Below are positions 1 to 7,428 of a stretch of 19,080 bases of DNA, piece after piece. Position numbers and translations under genes: made by a program. A model generated the notes under the pieces. It worked only from the letters and a program-made list of their open reading frames with translations. It was not told the DNA's origin and did no database searches. The stretch is from Helicobacteraceae bacterium (GTDB lineage: Bacteria > Campylobacterota > Campylobacteria > Campylobacterales > SZUA-545). Location of the stretch: assembly GCA_003250175.1 (NCBI GenBank), contig QKHD01000054.1, positions 1 to 19,080 of the forward strand, given 5' to 3'. How positions within the stretch are numbered: the stretch's first letter is position 1; every line of letters begins with the position of its first letter.

Positions 1-2
1 TT

Positions 3-1295
3 TCAACTTCGGCTTATGCGGCTGAGCCCGCAGCGGAAAGCGGACTGACTGTAAACGGTGAGTTCCGGGCGTTTTACATCGACCGTGCACGTTCCTATGG
101 AAACAGCGCTGCTGACTATAATGAACGTGGTTTCGCGGTAGGTGGTAACCTGGGTGCCATTAAAAGCAACTACGGTATCGAAGGCCTCTCTACCGGCGTA
201 CGCTTTTATACGACTCAGCCTGTGGGAACCCAACTGGGCACAACCGGTGAAGACCGTGTAAATGCTACCTTGTTTGAAGGTCCTGCTGCTGATGGTTACT
301 CCATCCTGGGTGAAGCCTACATCAACTATGCAACCGGCAAGACCAACGTAAAAATCGGTCGCCAGGCTCTGAACACGCCTCTGGCTGGCGGTGACGATGC
401 CCGTATGCTGCCCACACTGTTTGAAGCAGCGGTTGTTTCCAATAGCGACATCACCAATACAACCCTGATCGCGGCACACGTCAGCAAAGTTGCCTACGGT
501 ACTTTTGCCAACGCCTACAGCACCGGTGGTGCCCTGGCGCTTACAGCCGGTTACGGTACCAATATGACTGTCGGCAGCTTTGAAGACATGGGTGCTTCCG
601 CTATCGGTGTAGAGACATCCGGCGTACATGCCCTTGCTGCGATCTACGACAACAAAGATGCGGGTCTGAAAGTTCAGCTGTGGGACTACATCGCTACCGA
701 TATTCTTAACGCTATCTACTTCCAGGCAGACTATGGTCTAAAACTGGGTGATAACAAGCTCTATGCTGCTGTTCAATACATCAACGAAAGTGATATTGGT
801 GATAACCTAGCAGGTGATGTACTTGGTGTTGATAAAGTAGCATCCAGCTACATGGCTGCCAAACTGGGTGGTACTTTTGGACCAATTAACGCCTATGTTG
901 CCTACTCCATGACCGATTCCGATACAACAGCAGCCCTTAACGGCGGTATCATCAGCCCATGGGGCGGTATGCCTGCCTTTACTCAAGGGATGGTAACACG
1001 CCACCAGTTCTTTGCTGATACCACAGCAACCAAAGTGGCGGCTACCTACTCCCAAGACGCGCTGAAAGCTACTCTGGCCTATATGTCCTATGACATGGGT
1101 GCAGACAACTCCTACGTTCCCGGCAACGAATGGACAGCGTCCGAAATGATGGCTGACGTTATCTACATGATGGACAAAAACCTCATGCTGCGCTACCGTC
1201 TGAACATGCCACAAGATTTCTGGAACAACCCTGCAAATGCAAATAAAACACTTGACTGGACGGAGCACCGCTTCATCGTCAGCTACAAATTTTAA
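3..1295 (+). CDS. OprD-family outer-membrane porin, 5' end missing
   Basis: The frame is open from the first bases of the window to TAA at 1293-1295, giving about 430 visible residues. The visible N-terminus starts inside a signal peptide: a run reading STSAYA followed by AEPAAESG fits a signal peptidase I site, so nearly all of the mature protein is present. The mature start (GLTVNGEFRAFYIDR), the GRQALNTPLAGGDDARMLP segment and a C-terminal aromatic residue (SYKF) match the OprD-type porins usual in Campylobacterota; the final Phe fits BAM-dependent barrel insertion. The start codon lies upstream of the window; the GTG at 222 is an internal Val. Stop-to-start distance to the DUF485 gene is 15 nt, so it probably heads an acetate uptake operon and provides the outer-membrane entry. 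The substrate is inferred from context only. Confidence 0.88.
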   Translation, partial: STSAYAAEPAAESGLTVNGEFRAFYIDRARSYGNSAADYNERGFAVGGNLGAIKSNYGIEGLSTGVRFYTTQPVGTQLGTTGEDRVNATLFEGPAADGYSILGEAYINYATGKTNVKIGRQALNTPLAGGDDARMLPTLFEAAVVSNSDITNTTLIAAHVSKVAYGTFANAYSTGGALALTAGYGTNMTVGSFEDMGASAIGVETSGVHALAAIYDNKDAGLKVQLWDYIATDILNAIYFQADYGLKLGDNKLYAAVQYINESDIGDNLAGDVLGVDKVASSYMAAKLGGTFGPINAYVAYSMTDSDTTAALNGGIISPWGGMPAFTQGMVTRHQFFADTTATKVAATYSQDALKATLAYMSYDMGADNSYVPGNEWTASEMMADVIYMMDKNLMLRYRLNMPQDFWNNPANANKTLDWTEHRFIVSYKF

Positions 1296-1310
1296 TAAGG
1301 AGTGATACCT

Positions 1311-1619
1311 ATGGATCAAGCAACCATTGAAAAAATCAGAAACAATCCCAAGTATCAGAAACTGGTAAAAGAGCGCAGCTCTTTTGCCTGGAAACTCACC
1401 ATCACCATGCTGGTGGTTTACTATGCCTTCATTCTCGTTATCGCGTTTAGCCCGGCTACTCTGGGTGCGAGCATGGGCGGTATTACAACGGTTGGTATCC
1501 CCGTCGGGCTTGCCATCATTGTATTCTCTTTCGCCATCACCGGCGTCTATGTCAAACGTGCCAACGGCGAGTTTGACAAACTGACTCAAGAAATCAAAGA
1601 AGAAGCGGGGAAAGCGTAA
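1311..1619 (+). CDS. yjcH: DUF485 family inner-membrane protein (YjcH-like)
   Basis: 102-residue protein with two hydrophobic segments (about residues 28-48 and 58-80) and a charged, Lys/Glu-rich C-terminus. The opening NNPKYQKLVKERSSFAW and the two-helix layout are typical of DUF485, the small membrane protein encoded directly before actP in many bacteria. I chose ATG 1311 because AAGGAG at 1297-1302 lies 8 nt upstream; an in-frame GTG at 1302 sits inside that Shine-Dalgarno and is unlikely. The stop overlaps the actP start by one base (TAATG), implying translational coupling. The biochemical role of the family is not settled; a role as an ActP partner is inferred from the conserved pairing. 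Confidence 0.9.
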   Translation: MDQATIEKIRNNPKYQKLVKERSSFAWKLTITMLVVYYAFILVIAFSPATLGASMGGITTVGIPVGLAIIVFSFAITGVYVKRANGEFDKLTQEIKEEAGKA

Positions 1620-3268
1620 TGGGCAAAATCCTACTGGCACTTCTCGCCCTGGCTCCGGCCCTTATGGCTGCGGGCGCAATCGAGGGTGAAGTACAAAAAC
1701 AGTCACTGAATGTAGCGGCGATCGTTATGTTCTTTATCTTCGTAGCAGCAACCCTGGGGATCACCTACTGGTCTGCACGACGCACAAAGACAGCAAAAGA
1801 CTTTTATACAGCCGGTGGCGGTATTACCGGTTTTCAAAATGGTCTGGCGATTGCCGGTGACTATATGTCTGCGGCTTCCTTCCTCGGTATTTCCGGTCTG
1901 GTTTACCTCAAGGGTTACGATGGTCTGATCTACTCCATCGGCTTTTTGGTCGGCTGGCCTGTTATTCTGTTCATGGTGGCAGAACGTCTGCGAAACCTGG
2001 GTAAATTTACCTTTGCCGACGTAGCAAGCTACCGTCTGCGCCAAACGCCTATCCGTACACTTGCGGCTTTCGGTTCTATCGCTACGGTTATTCTCTATCT
2101 GATCGCTCAGATGGTTGGTGCCGGTAAGCTGATCCAGTTGCTGTTCGGTATGGAGTATGAGTTTGCGGTTATTATCGTCGGTGTTCTGATGATCATCTAT
2201 GTAACGTTTGGCGGTATGCTGGCGACGACATGGGTTCAGATCATCAAGGCGATCCTGCTTCTTTCCGGTGCGACGTTCATGGCCTTCATGGTTATGGTTA
2301 TGTCCGGATTCAGCCTGGAAACACTCTTTACCCACGCTACACAGATTCACCCCAAAGGGCTTGAAATCATGGCTCCCGGCGGTCTGGTCAGCGATCCGAT
2401 CTCTGCGATCTCCCTGGGTATTGCCCTTATGTTCGGTACAGCGGGTCTGCCACACATCCTGATGCGGTTCTTTACCGTTGCCGATGCGAAAGAAGCGCGA
2501 AAATCCGTTTTCTATGCAACCGGTTTCATCGGGTACTTCTACCTGCTGACCTTCATCATCGGTTTTGGTGCGATCGTTCTGGTAAGCCAGAATCCACAGT
2601 ACCTTGATGCGGCTCAGAAAATCCTTGGCGGCAACAACATGGCAGCGATTCACCTCTCCCACGCAGTTGGCGGTGACCTCTTCCTTGGATTCATCTCCGC
2701 GGTTGCTTTCGCTACGATCCTTGCGGTTGTTTCCGGTCTGACCCTGGCAGGTGCTTCTGCAATCAGCCACGACCTGTACGCCAGCGTTCTGCAAAAAGGT
2801 AACGCCGATCAGCAAAAAGAGATCAAGGTCTCCAAATATGCAACCGTTGCTCTGGGTATCATCGCGATCATCCTGGGTATTATGTTTGAAAAACAGAACA
2901 TCGCCTTCATGGTCGGTCTGGCCTTCGCTATCGCAGCGTCTGCTAACTTCCCGATCCTGTTCCTGTCCATGTTCTGGAAAAACCTCACCACTCGCGGTGC
3001 GGTCATCGGTGGTAGCCTCGGTCTTGCCACAGCGGTTCTGCTGGTAATCCTTGGCCCAATCGTATGGGTTGACATCCTGGGCAATGCACAGGCGATCTTC
3101 CCTTACAAATATCCGGCTCTCTTCTCTGTCATCATTGCCTTTGTGGGCATCTGGTTCTTCTCCATCACGGATAAATCCGGCGATGCGGAAAAAGAGAAAG
3201 AAGCGTACGAAGCTCAGTTCATCCGAAGCCAGACCGGTATCGGTGCTGAGGGCGCTTCTGCACACTAA
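1619..3268 (+). CDS. actP: Cation/acetate symporter ActP
   Basis: 549 residues, the usual ActP length, in the solute:sodium symporter family (SSS/SLC5). It should import acetate, and perhaps other short carboxylates, with a cation across the inner membrane. The family signature is in the first third: FYTAGGGITGFQNGLAIAGD, then DYMSAASFLGISGLV and GYDGLIYSIGFLVGWP, followed by about a dozen hydrophobic helices. The N-terminus (MGKILLALLALAPALMAAGA) is signal-like, as in ActP homologues. It is coupled to the DUF485 gene through TAATG and followed by a perfect inverted repeat. Codons such as GGT, GTT and CGT are more frequent than in the haem genes downstream, suggesting high expression. Acetyl-CoA synthetase, the next pathway step, is about 11 kb away in the same orientation. 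Confidence 0.95.
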   Translation: MGKILLALLALAPALMAAGAIEGEVQKQSLNVAAIVMFFIFVAATLGITYWSARRTKTAKDFYTAGGGITGFQNGLAIAGDYMSAASFLGISGLVYLKGYDGLIYSIGFLVGWPVILFMVAERLRNLGKFTFADVASYRLRQTPIRTLAAFGSIATVILYLIAQMVGAGKLIQLLFGMEYEFAVIIVGVLMIIYVTFGGMLATTWVQIIKAILLLSGATFMAFMVMVMSGFSLETLFTHATQIHPKGLEIMAPGGLVSDPISAISLGIALMFGTAGLPHILMRFFTVADAKEARKSVFYATGFIGYFYLLTFIIGFGAIVLVSQNPQYLDAAQKILGGNNMAAIHLSHAVGGDLFLGFISAVAFATILAVVSGLTLAGASAISHDLYASVLQKGNADQQKEIKVSKYATVALGIIAIILGIMFEKQNIAFMVGLAFAIAASANFPILFLSMFWKNLTTRGAVIGGSLGLATAVLLVILGPIVWVDILGNAQAIFPYKYPALFSVIIAFVGIWFFSITDKSGDAEKEKEAYEAQFIRSQTGIGAEGASAH

Positions 3269-3281
3269 GTATTAATACGCC

Positions 3282-3302
3282 CTCCGGAGCTAAGCTCCGG
3301 AG
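3282..3302 (+). terminator. Perfect 9-bp inverted repeat after actP
   Basis: CTCCGGAGC, a TAA loop, then GCTCCGGAG, starting 13 nt past the actP stop. It would form a strong hairpin at the end of the porin-DUF485-actP unit. No T-tract follows, so it may be a transcript-stabilising or weak terminating hairpin rather than a classic intrinsic terminator. Both arms carry TCCGGA, the hexamer that is over-represented across the window. Confidence 0.5.
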
Positions 3303-3381
3303 CAGCGTTCGGCCGAGATGCCGTTAAACTAGCAGATAAATCTCACACAACACGTTATAGCCTCCTTTTGAACGTCCGGGC

Positions 3382-3406
3382 AGCATCTGGCCCGGATGCT
3401 TTGTTT
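3382..3406 (+). terminator. Possible intrinsic terminator in the actP-LPP20 gap
   Basis: AGCATC (3382-3387) pairs with GATGCT (3395-3400), with one extra T-G pair closing a GGCCC loop, followed by TTGTTT. A competing stem (TCCGGGC 3375-3381 with GCCCGGA 3390-3396) overlaps it, so the two folds exclude each other. Otherwise the 196-bp gap 3269-3464 holds no gene that I can see. Confidence 0.4.
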
Positions 3407-3424
3407 CTCCCAATCTTGATCTAT

Positions 3425-3437
3425 CTTTTGCTATGAT
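3425..3437 (+). promoter_or_regulatory. Candidate promoter for the LPP20-mltC pair
   Basis: TATGAT at 3432-3437, preceded by a T-rich run (CTTTTGC), lies 27 bp before the lipoprotein start. A T-rich stretch before a TATAAT-like box without a clear -35 element is the known pattern of Campylobacterota housekeeping promoters. Found by eye only. Confidence 0.45.
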
Positions 3438-3464
3438 TTTTCACCCACACATGAAAGGCATTGC

Positions 3465-3869
3465 ATGCGTACCCTACTTCTTTTAACAGCCCTGATTTTC
3501 GCCCTGGCCGGTTGCGGCGGCGCCAAACCCCAGCCCGCACCCAAAAACGGCGAACCCCAGTGGATTTACAACCCCAACATGGCCGGTAAACTGGGTGGCG
3601 TCGGAAGTGCCCGCACCCACATGAACGGCCGTTCCGCCCAGCGGGTTCTGGCCATCTCCAGAGCCTTGGATGAGATCGCCCGCCAGATGGGGGTGAAGGT
3701 CTCCAACATTCTCTCCACCGAAGCCCACGCCAGTGAGAGCGGCAGCTCCAGCGCCATGGACTCCTACAGCTTCCAGACCACCGACGGCAAGACCGTCTCC
3801 GCCCGCATCCGCGAGATGTGGTTTGACAAGGCCAAGGACGAACTGCACGTCTGGATGGTGGTCGAATGA
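3465..3869 (+). CDS. LPP20-like outer-membrane lipoprotein
   Basis: 134 residues. The N-terminus is a lipoprotein signal: hydrophobic MRTLLLLTALIFA, then lipobox LAGC, with lipidation expected at Cys17. The mature part contains PQWIYNPNMAGKLGGVGSA and RVLAISRALDEIARQMGVKV, which fit the LPP20 lipoprotein family known from Helicobacter and relatives. Start ATG 3465 has AAAGG at 3454-3458. Its last codons overlap the transglycosylase start as ATGA (3866-3869), so the two are one operon. The molecular function of LPP20 proteins is not established; pairing with a murein hydrolase suggests a cell-envelope role, perhaps helping to hold the partner enzyme, which lacks its own lipid anchor. Confidence 0.85.
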   Translation: MRTLLLLTALIFALAGCGGAKPQPAPKNGEPQWIYNPNMAGKLGGVGSARTHMNGRSAQRVLAISRALDEIARQMGVKVSNILSTEAHASESGSSSAMDSYSFQTTDGKTVSARIREMWFDKAKDELHVWMVVE

Positions 3870-5065
3870 GACGCGCGGCCCTTGTGCTCTTAAGCACGCT
3901 CAGCCTGGGCCTTGCCGCCGATTCGGCCATGAAGGAGTTTGGCAGCTTCATGTCCCAGGAGACCGGCGGATTTGACAAATACCAGGACGACCTGGATAAA
4001 GAGTTTGCCGCCTACCAAAAGGCAATGGACGAAGAGTTCAAGGCGTATAAAAAAGAGATCGGCGCCTATTGGGACGAACCAAAAATCGACGACCCCACCC
4101 AGTGGACCACCTACTCCAAGGACAAAAAGACCCGAACCATCGTCGATTTTGACAAGGGCGAGGTGGTGATCCAGACCCAGGAGACCGACCCCAAGGCCGC
4201 CGCGGCCATCTTAAAAGAAGAGATCGAGCGCACCATCACCATCGACACGCAAGACGCCCTCAAAAACGACGAACTGACCCAGCGTATCCAAAAACGTATC
4301 GGCACCCTCTCAGATCTTAAAGATGACAAGCCCGGCACCACCCCGGTGCTTGCCGACGTCTTCTTTGATAAAACCCCCGGCAAAAAGGCGAGCGACGCGG
4401 TGGTCAAGGAGCTGCTCAAAGGCTCCCAAAAGTCTTTCCAGACCACCCAGAAGACCCAGAAAAAATATGTCGAAGCCCGCTTTCCCCTCCCCGCGCAAAA
4501 AAGCGGTGACCTGAAGCTGCCCAAATACATGGCCGACAAGGCCGAACGTCTCGCCCCCTACGCCAAGCGCTACGCCGCCAAAGAGAAGCTCTCCGCTCCC
4601 TTGGTGATGGCGATCATGCACTGCGAGAGCGCCTTTAACCCCATGGCCCGCAGCCACGTACCCGCCTTCGGATTGATGCAGATCGTCCCCCGCACCGCCG
4701 GAAAAGACGCCACCAAATACCTCTACGGTCGCGCCAAGCTGCTCAGCCCCAGCTATCTGTATAACGAGAGCAACAATGTGCAGACGGGCTCCGCCTACCT
4801 GCACATCCTCTACCACAACTATCTGGGCAAGATCAGCAACCCCCAAAGCCGCCTTTATTGCACCATCGCCGCCTACAACACTGGGTCCGGCAACGTCGCC
4901 AAGGCCTTTACGGGAAGCACCAACATCAACAAAGCGGCCGATACCATCAACCGCCTCAGTCCCCAGGAGGTCTACAACCGGCTCCTTCGCAGCCTTCCTT
5001 ACGACGAGACCAAGCACTACCTCAAACGCGTCACCGAACGCATGCACCTCTACACCAACCTTTAA
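3866..5065 (+). CDS. MltC-like lytic murein transglycosylase (DUF3393 + SLT)
   Basis: 399 residues. After a signal-like N-terminus (MRRAALVLLSTLSLGLAADS) comes a Lys/Glu-rich stretch likely to be helical (about 35-70), an MltC-type N-terminal domain (about 75-210, including PTQWTTYSKDKKTRTIVDF) and a C-terminal SLT lysozyme-like domain (about 225-390). The SLT domain has the catalytic Glu254 in HCESAFNP, GLMQ at 269-272 and AYNTG at 336-340. It should cleave peptidoglycan glycan strands to form 1,6-anhydromuramyl ends in the periplasm. Unlike Escherichia coli MltC there is no lipobox cysteine, so it is probably soluble. It overlaps the LPP20-like gene by 4 nt and is followed by a strong terminator, so it is separate from the haem operon. 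Confidence 0.9.
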   Translation: MRRAALVLLSTLSLGLAADSAMKEFGSFMSQETGGFDKYQDDLDKEFAAYQKAMDEEFKAYKKEIGAYWDEPKIDDPTQWTTYSKDKKTRTIVDFDKGEVVIQTQETDPKAAAAILKEEIERTITIDTQDALKNDELTQRIQKRIGTLSDLKDDKPGTTPVLADVFFDKTPGKKASDAVVKELLKGSQKSFQTTQKTQKKYVEARFPLPAQKSGDLKLPKYMADKAERLAPYAKRYAAKEKLSAPLVMAIMHCESAFNPMARSHVPAFGLMQIVPRTAGKDATKYLYGRAKLLSPSYLYNESNNVQTGSAYLHILYHNYLGKISNPQSRLYCTIAAYNTGSGNVAKAFTGSTNINKAADTINRLSPQEVYNRLLRSLPYDETKHYLKRVTERMHLYTNL

Positions 5066-5072
5066 ACCCCTC

Positions 5073-5115
5073 TTTCGTCCGTTGTTCAAAACGGACGAAA
5101 ACTCTCCTCTTTTTT
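5073..5115 (+). terminator. Rho-independent terminator after the transglycosylase gene
   Basis: TTTCGTCCGTT (5073-5083) pairs perfectly with AACGGACGAAA (5090-5100) around a 6-nt loop; after ACTCTCCTC comes a run of six T (5110-5115). This 11-bp stem marks the end of the LPP20-transglycosylase operon, 7 nt past the stop. Confidence 0.8.
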
Positions 5116-5140
5116 AAACTCCCTTTCAGGTAACTCAATT

Positions 5141-5168
5141 TATAATATTGACAATCGTTATCATTATT
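5141..5168 (+). promoter_or_regulatory. Promoter with Fur box upstream of hemP
   Basis: A TATAAT at 5141-5146 is a candidate -10 element. Directly downstream, 5150-5168 matches the 19-bp Fur consensus (GATAATGATAATCATTATC) at 14 of 19 positions by eye; the right half ATCATTAT is perfect. A perfect TTGACA at 5148-5153 could serve as an alternative -35, but no good -10 follows at the right distance. The arrangement predicts Fur repression of the whole haem operon when iron is sufficient. Confidence 0.7.
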
Positions 5169-5191
5169 AAGAATCAACCAGGAGAAGTTTT

Positions 5192-5341
5192 ATGAAACCC
5201 GAAACCGGGACACCCGCCTCCCCCCCGGTGATCAGAAGCGACGATCTCTTCAAGGGATGCAACGAGATTCTGATTCAGCACAACGGTGTCGTCTACCGCC
5301 TGCGACTAACGGCGAATGACCGACTTATTTTGACCAAATAA
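5192..5341 (+). CDS. hemP: Hemin uptake protein HemP
   Basis: 49 residues. The sequence contains IRSDDLFKGCNEILIQHNG followed by VYRLRLTANDRLILTK, which is the HemP/HmuP family pattern: a (S/D)-x-LF-x-G motif, a central HNG turn, then YRLRLT and a C-terminal LILTK. Start ATG 5192 has GGAGAA at 5181-5186. HemP/HmuP proteins in other proteobacteria have been reported to help activate expression of the linked haem receptor, with Fur or Irr acting as well; the same role here is inference. It is the first gene after the Fur box, 71 bp before the TonB receptor. In that gap I see only a short GCCAG-rich run (5361-5387) and the receptor's ribosome site. Confidence 0.9.
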   Translation: MKPETGTPASPPVIRSDDLFKGCNEILIQHNGVVYRLRLTANDRLILTK

Positions 5342-5412
5342 CCCAACCCCCAACCTAAAAAGCCAGCCAGCCCCGAGCCAGCAAGCCATGATTTCCAGTC
5401 CCAAGGACTTGC

Positions 5413-7428
5413 ATGCGTTTTTTCGTGCTCTGTGGTGCCGTTACGGCCTCTTTGTTCTCATCCGATGCGCTCACCACCGTGGCCATGTCGGAAGCCTTCA
5501 ACCCCATCGTCATTACCGGAACCCGCACCGCCTACTCCCTTGCCGACGTCCCCGTCCGCACCGAGGTGATCGACAGCGAAACCCTCGCCACCCGCCACGT
5601 CCGTGACGTGGCCGAAGCCCTCGACTTGGTACCGGGGCTCTATGTGCGGGCCACCCACGGCAAGGAAGGCCAATCGGTTCTGGTACAGGGGTTTGACTCC
5701 GACAGGGTTCTGATCCTCGTTGACGGCCGCCCCTTGGTCGCCAGTACCGGGGCCACCGTCGATCTGACGCAGATTCCCGTCTCCGATATCGAACGCATCG
5801 AAGTGGTCAAGGGGGCGACCTCCGCCCTTTACGGCACCTCCGCCATGGGCGGGGTGATCAACATCATTACCCGCCAGTCCTCCGCACCCTTGAGCTTCTC
5901 CCTCGAAGCCCAGGGCGGTACCTGGGGGGATCGGAGCGAAACCCACCCTTCGGTCTACCGTCTGGCCTCGACCCTGGGGCTTAAACACGACAACCTCTAC
6001 CTCAAACTCAACGCCGACACGCGCCACGACAGCGGATTTTCCGACGATCCGGAGGCCTTTGCCCTCATCGGCCAGGAATCGACCCGCAGCAACCTGAAGG
6101 TTGAATCGGGCTGGCGCACCGACAGCCAACAGGTCGCCCTCCTCTACGAGCGGCTGGACGAGGAAAAATACCGCCCCAGCATGCTCTTTGTGGCCGGTAT
6201 CGGCTACCGCGAACAGGTCTGGACGGAGGATGTGCAAAGCGACGGTCTGGGTCTTAACGGCAGCCACCGTTTCGGCACGCAGGAGCTGCGCTGGCGCATC
6301 TGGCAGCAGGACTATGCCGCCAAAACCGTCACCGACACCCTAAGCACCGCCTTTACGGAAGATACCCGCCGGGCCGACATCCGCTACCGTGACGCCGAAG
6401 TGCAGTGGAACCTGCCCCTGGGGGACCGCCACCTCATCACCCTGGGCAGCGTCTTGCACGAGGAGAGCCTGGAGCAGACCAAAGCCAAGGGAAGCGCCAC
6501 CGGCACCACCCTCTCCAACGAACTGGAAGAGGATGCCATGCGGAACAATGTGGAGTTTTTTGCGCAGGACGACTGGAACGTCGGCGAAGACACGGAGCTT
6601 CTCCCCGGTATCCGGTGGCAGAACGACAGCGATTTCGGCGCCCACGCGGCCCCCAAAATCAACCTGATGCACATCCTCGCCCACACCCCCTACCAGACCA
6701 ACCTACGCCTGGGCGTGGGGGCCGGCTACCGGGTACCGACCCTTAAGGAGCGTTACTACAGCTTTGACCAGAGCCAGCACAGCTACATGGTCATCGGTAA
6801 TCCGGAGCTCAAACCCGAATACTCCACCAGCTATCAGGCGGGGGTGGAGTTTTTGGCTCCGGAGGGTTCATCCCTCGGGGTCAACCTCTACTACAACGAC
6901 ATCCGCGACCTGATCGACACCGCCTTTAACGCGACCCTGACCCAGGAAAACGGACTCAACACCTACAACTACCAAAACCTCGAACACGCCGTCACCAAAG
7001 GGGCGGAGCTCTCCTTTAACTACCGGGCCGGGCCGTGGCGTTTCCAAAGCGGCTACACCTACCTGAAGGCCACCAACGAAACCACGGGCAAGGTCCTGAC
7101 CGAACGCCCCGAGCATCAGGCCAAGGCCTCCTTGGAGTGGCGTGACAAAAGCACCAGCTTCGTCCTGCTCCACCAGCAGCAGAGCAAAGAACAGGTCGCC
7201 GACGACAACGGCGACCTGCACCCCTCCCCGGCCTACGGGCTGTGGGACATCAAGGCGACCTGGAAGCTCTCCGGAGGCTTCGAGGTTTTCGGCGGCGTGG
7301 AGAACCTCGCGGACATCCACCGGGATATGGACGAACTCTACGACGTCCGCCCCAAAGAGGGGCGTTTTGCCTACATGGGCATCCGCCTCAACTACACAGC
7401 ATCCACCCCAACCAAGGAGAATAAATGA
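5413..7428 (+). CDS. TonB-dependent haem receptor (HmuR-like)
   Basis: 671 residues. A short signal peptide (about 1-19) is followed by a likely TonB box (PIVITGTRT, 31-39), a plug domain (about 45-155, with DRVLILVDGRPL and SALYGTSAMGGVINIIT) and a 22-strand-type barrel. YRVP (439-442), His456 and NPEL (463-466) correspond to the FRAP/NPNL region that carries a haem-ligand His in haem receptors; such motifs are looser in other TonB receptors, so the substrate call rests mainly on neighbours HemP and HmuY. Start ATG 5413 has AAGGA at 5403-5407. The C-terminus extends about seven residues past the last expected strand (LNYTAS then TPTKENK). It overlaps the HmuY gene by 4 nt. A cobalamin or siderophore ligand is less likely but possible. 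Confidence 0.9.
   Translation: MRFFVLCGAVTASLFSSDALTTVAMSEAFNPIVITGTRTAYSLADVPVRTEVIDSETLATRHVRDVAEALDLVPGLYVRATHGKEGQSVLVQGFDSDRVLILVDGRPLVASTGATVDLTQIPVSDIERIEVVKGATSALYGTSAMGGVINIITRQSSAPLSFSLEAQGGTWGDRSETHPSVYRLASTLGLKHDNLYLKLNADTRHDSGFSDDPEAFALIGQESTRSNLKVESGWRTDSQQVALLYERLDEEKYRPSMLFVAGIGYREQVWTEDVQSDGLGLNGSHRFGTQELRWRIWQQDYAAKTVTDTLSTAFTEDTRRADIRYRDAEVQWNLPLGDRHLITLGSVLHEESLEQTKAKGSATGTTLSNELEEDAMRNNVEFFAQDDWNVGEDTELLPGIRWQNDSDFGAHAAPKINLMHILAHTPYQTNLRLGVGAGYRVPTLKERYYSFDQSQHSYMVIGNPELKPEYSTSYQAGVEFLAPEGSSLGVNLYYNDIRDLIDTAFNATLTQENGLNTYNYQNLEHAVTKGAELSFNYRAGPWRFQSGYTYLKATNETTGKVLTERPEHQAKASLEWRDKSTSFVLLHQQQSKEQVADDNGDLHPSPAYGLWDIKATWKLSGGFEVFGGVENLADIHRDMDELYDVRPKEGRFAYMGIRLNYTASTPTKENK

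Noticed and set aside
1302..1310. GTG start for the DUF485 gene
   Set aside because: It overlaps the Shine-Dalgarno of ATG 1311.
1703..3265. Long antisense reading frame over actP (and similar ones over hmuS, acs and the DUF294 gene)
   Set aside because: Compositional shadows of GC-rich genes: low-complexity, polar translations without recognisable domains or ribosome sites.
5361..5387. GCCAG short repeats before the receptor gene
   Set aside because: Only four imperfect copies with no symmetry; too little to call a site.
5388..5606. Small reading frame from ATG 5388
   Set aside because: It overlaps the receptor in another frame and its translation is Arg/His/Pro-rich shadow sequence.
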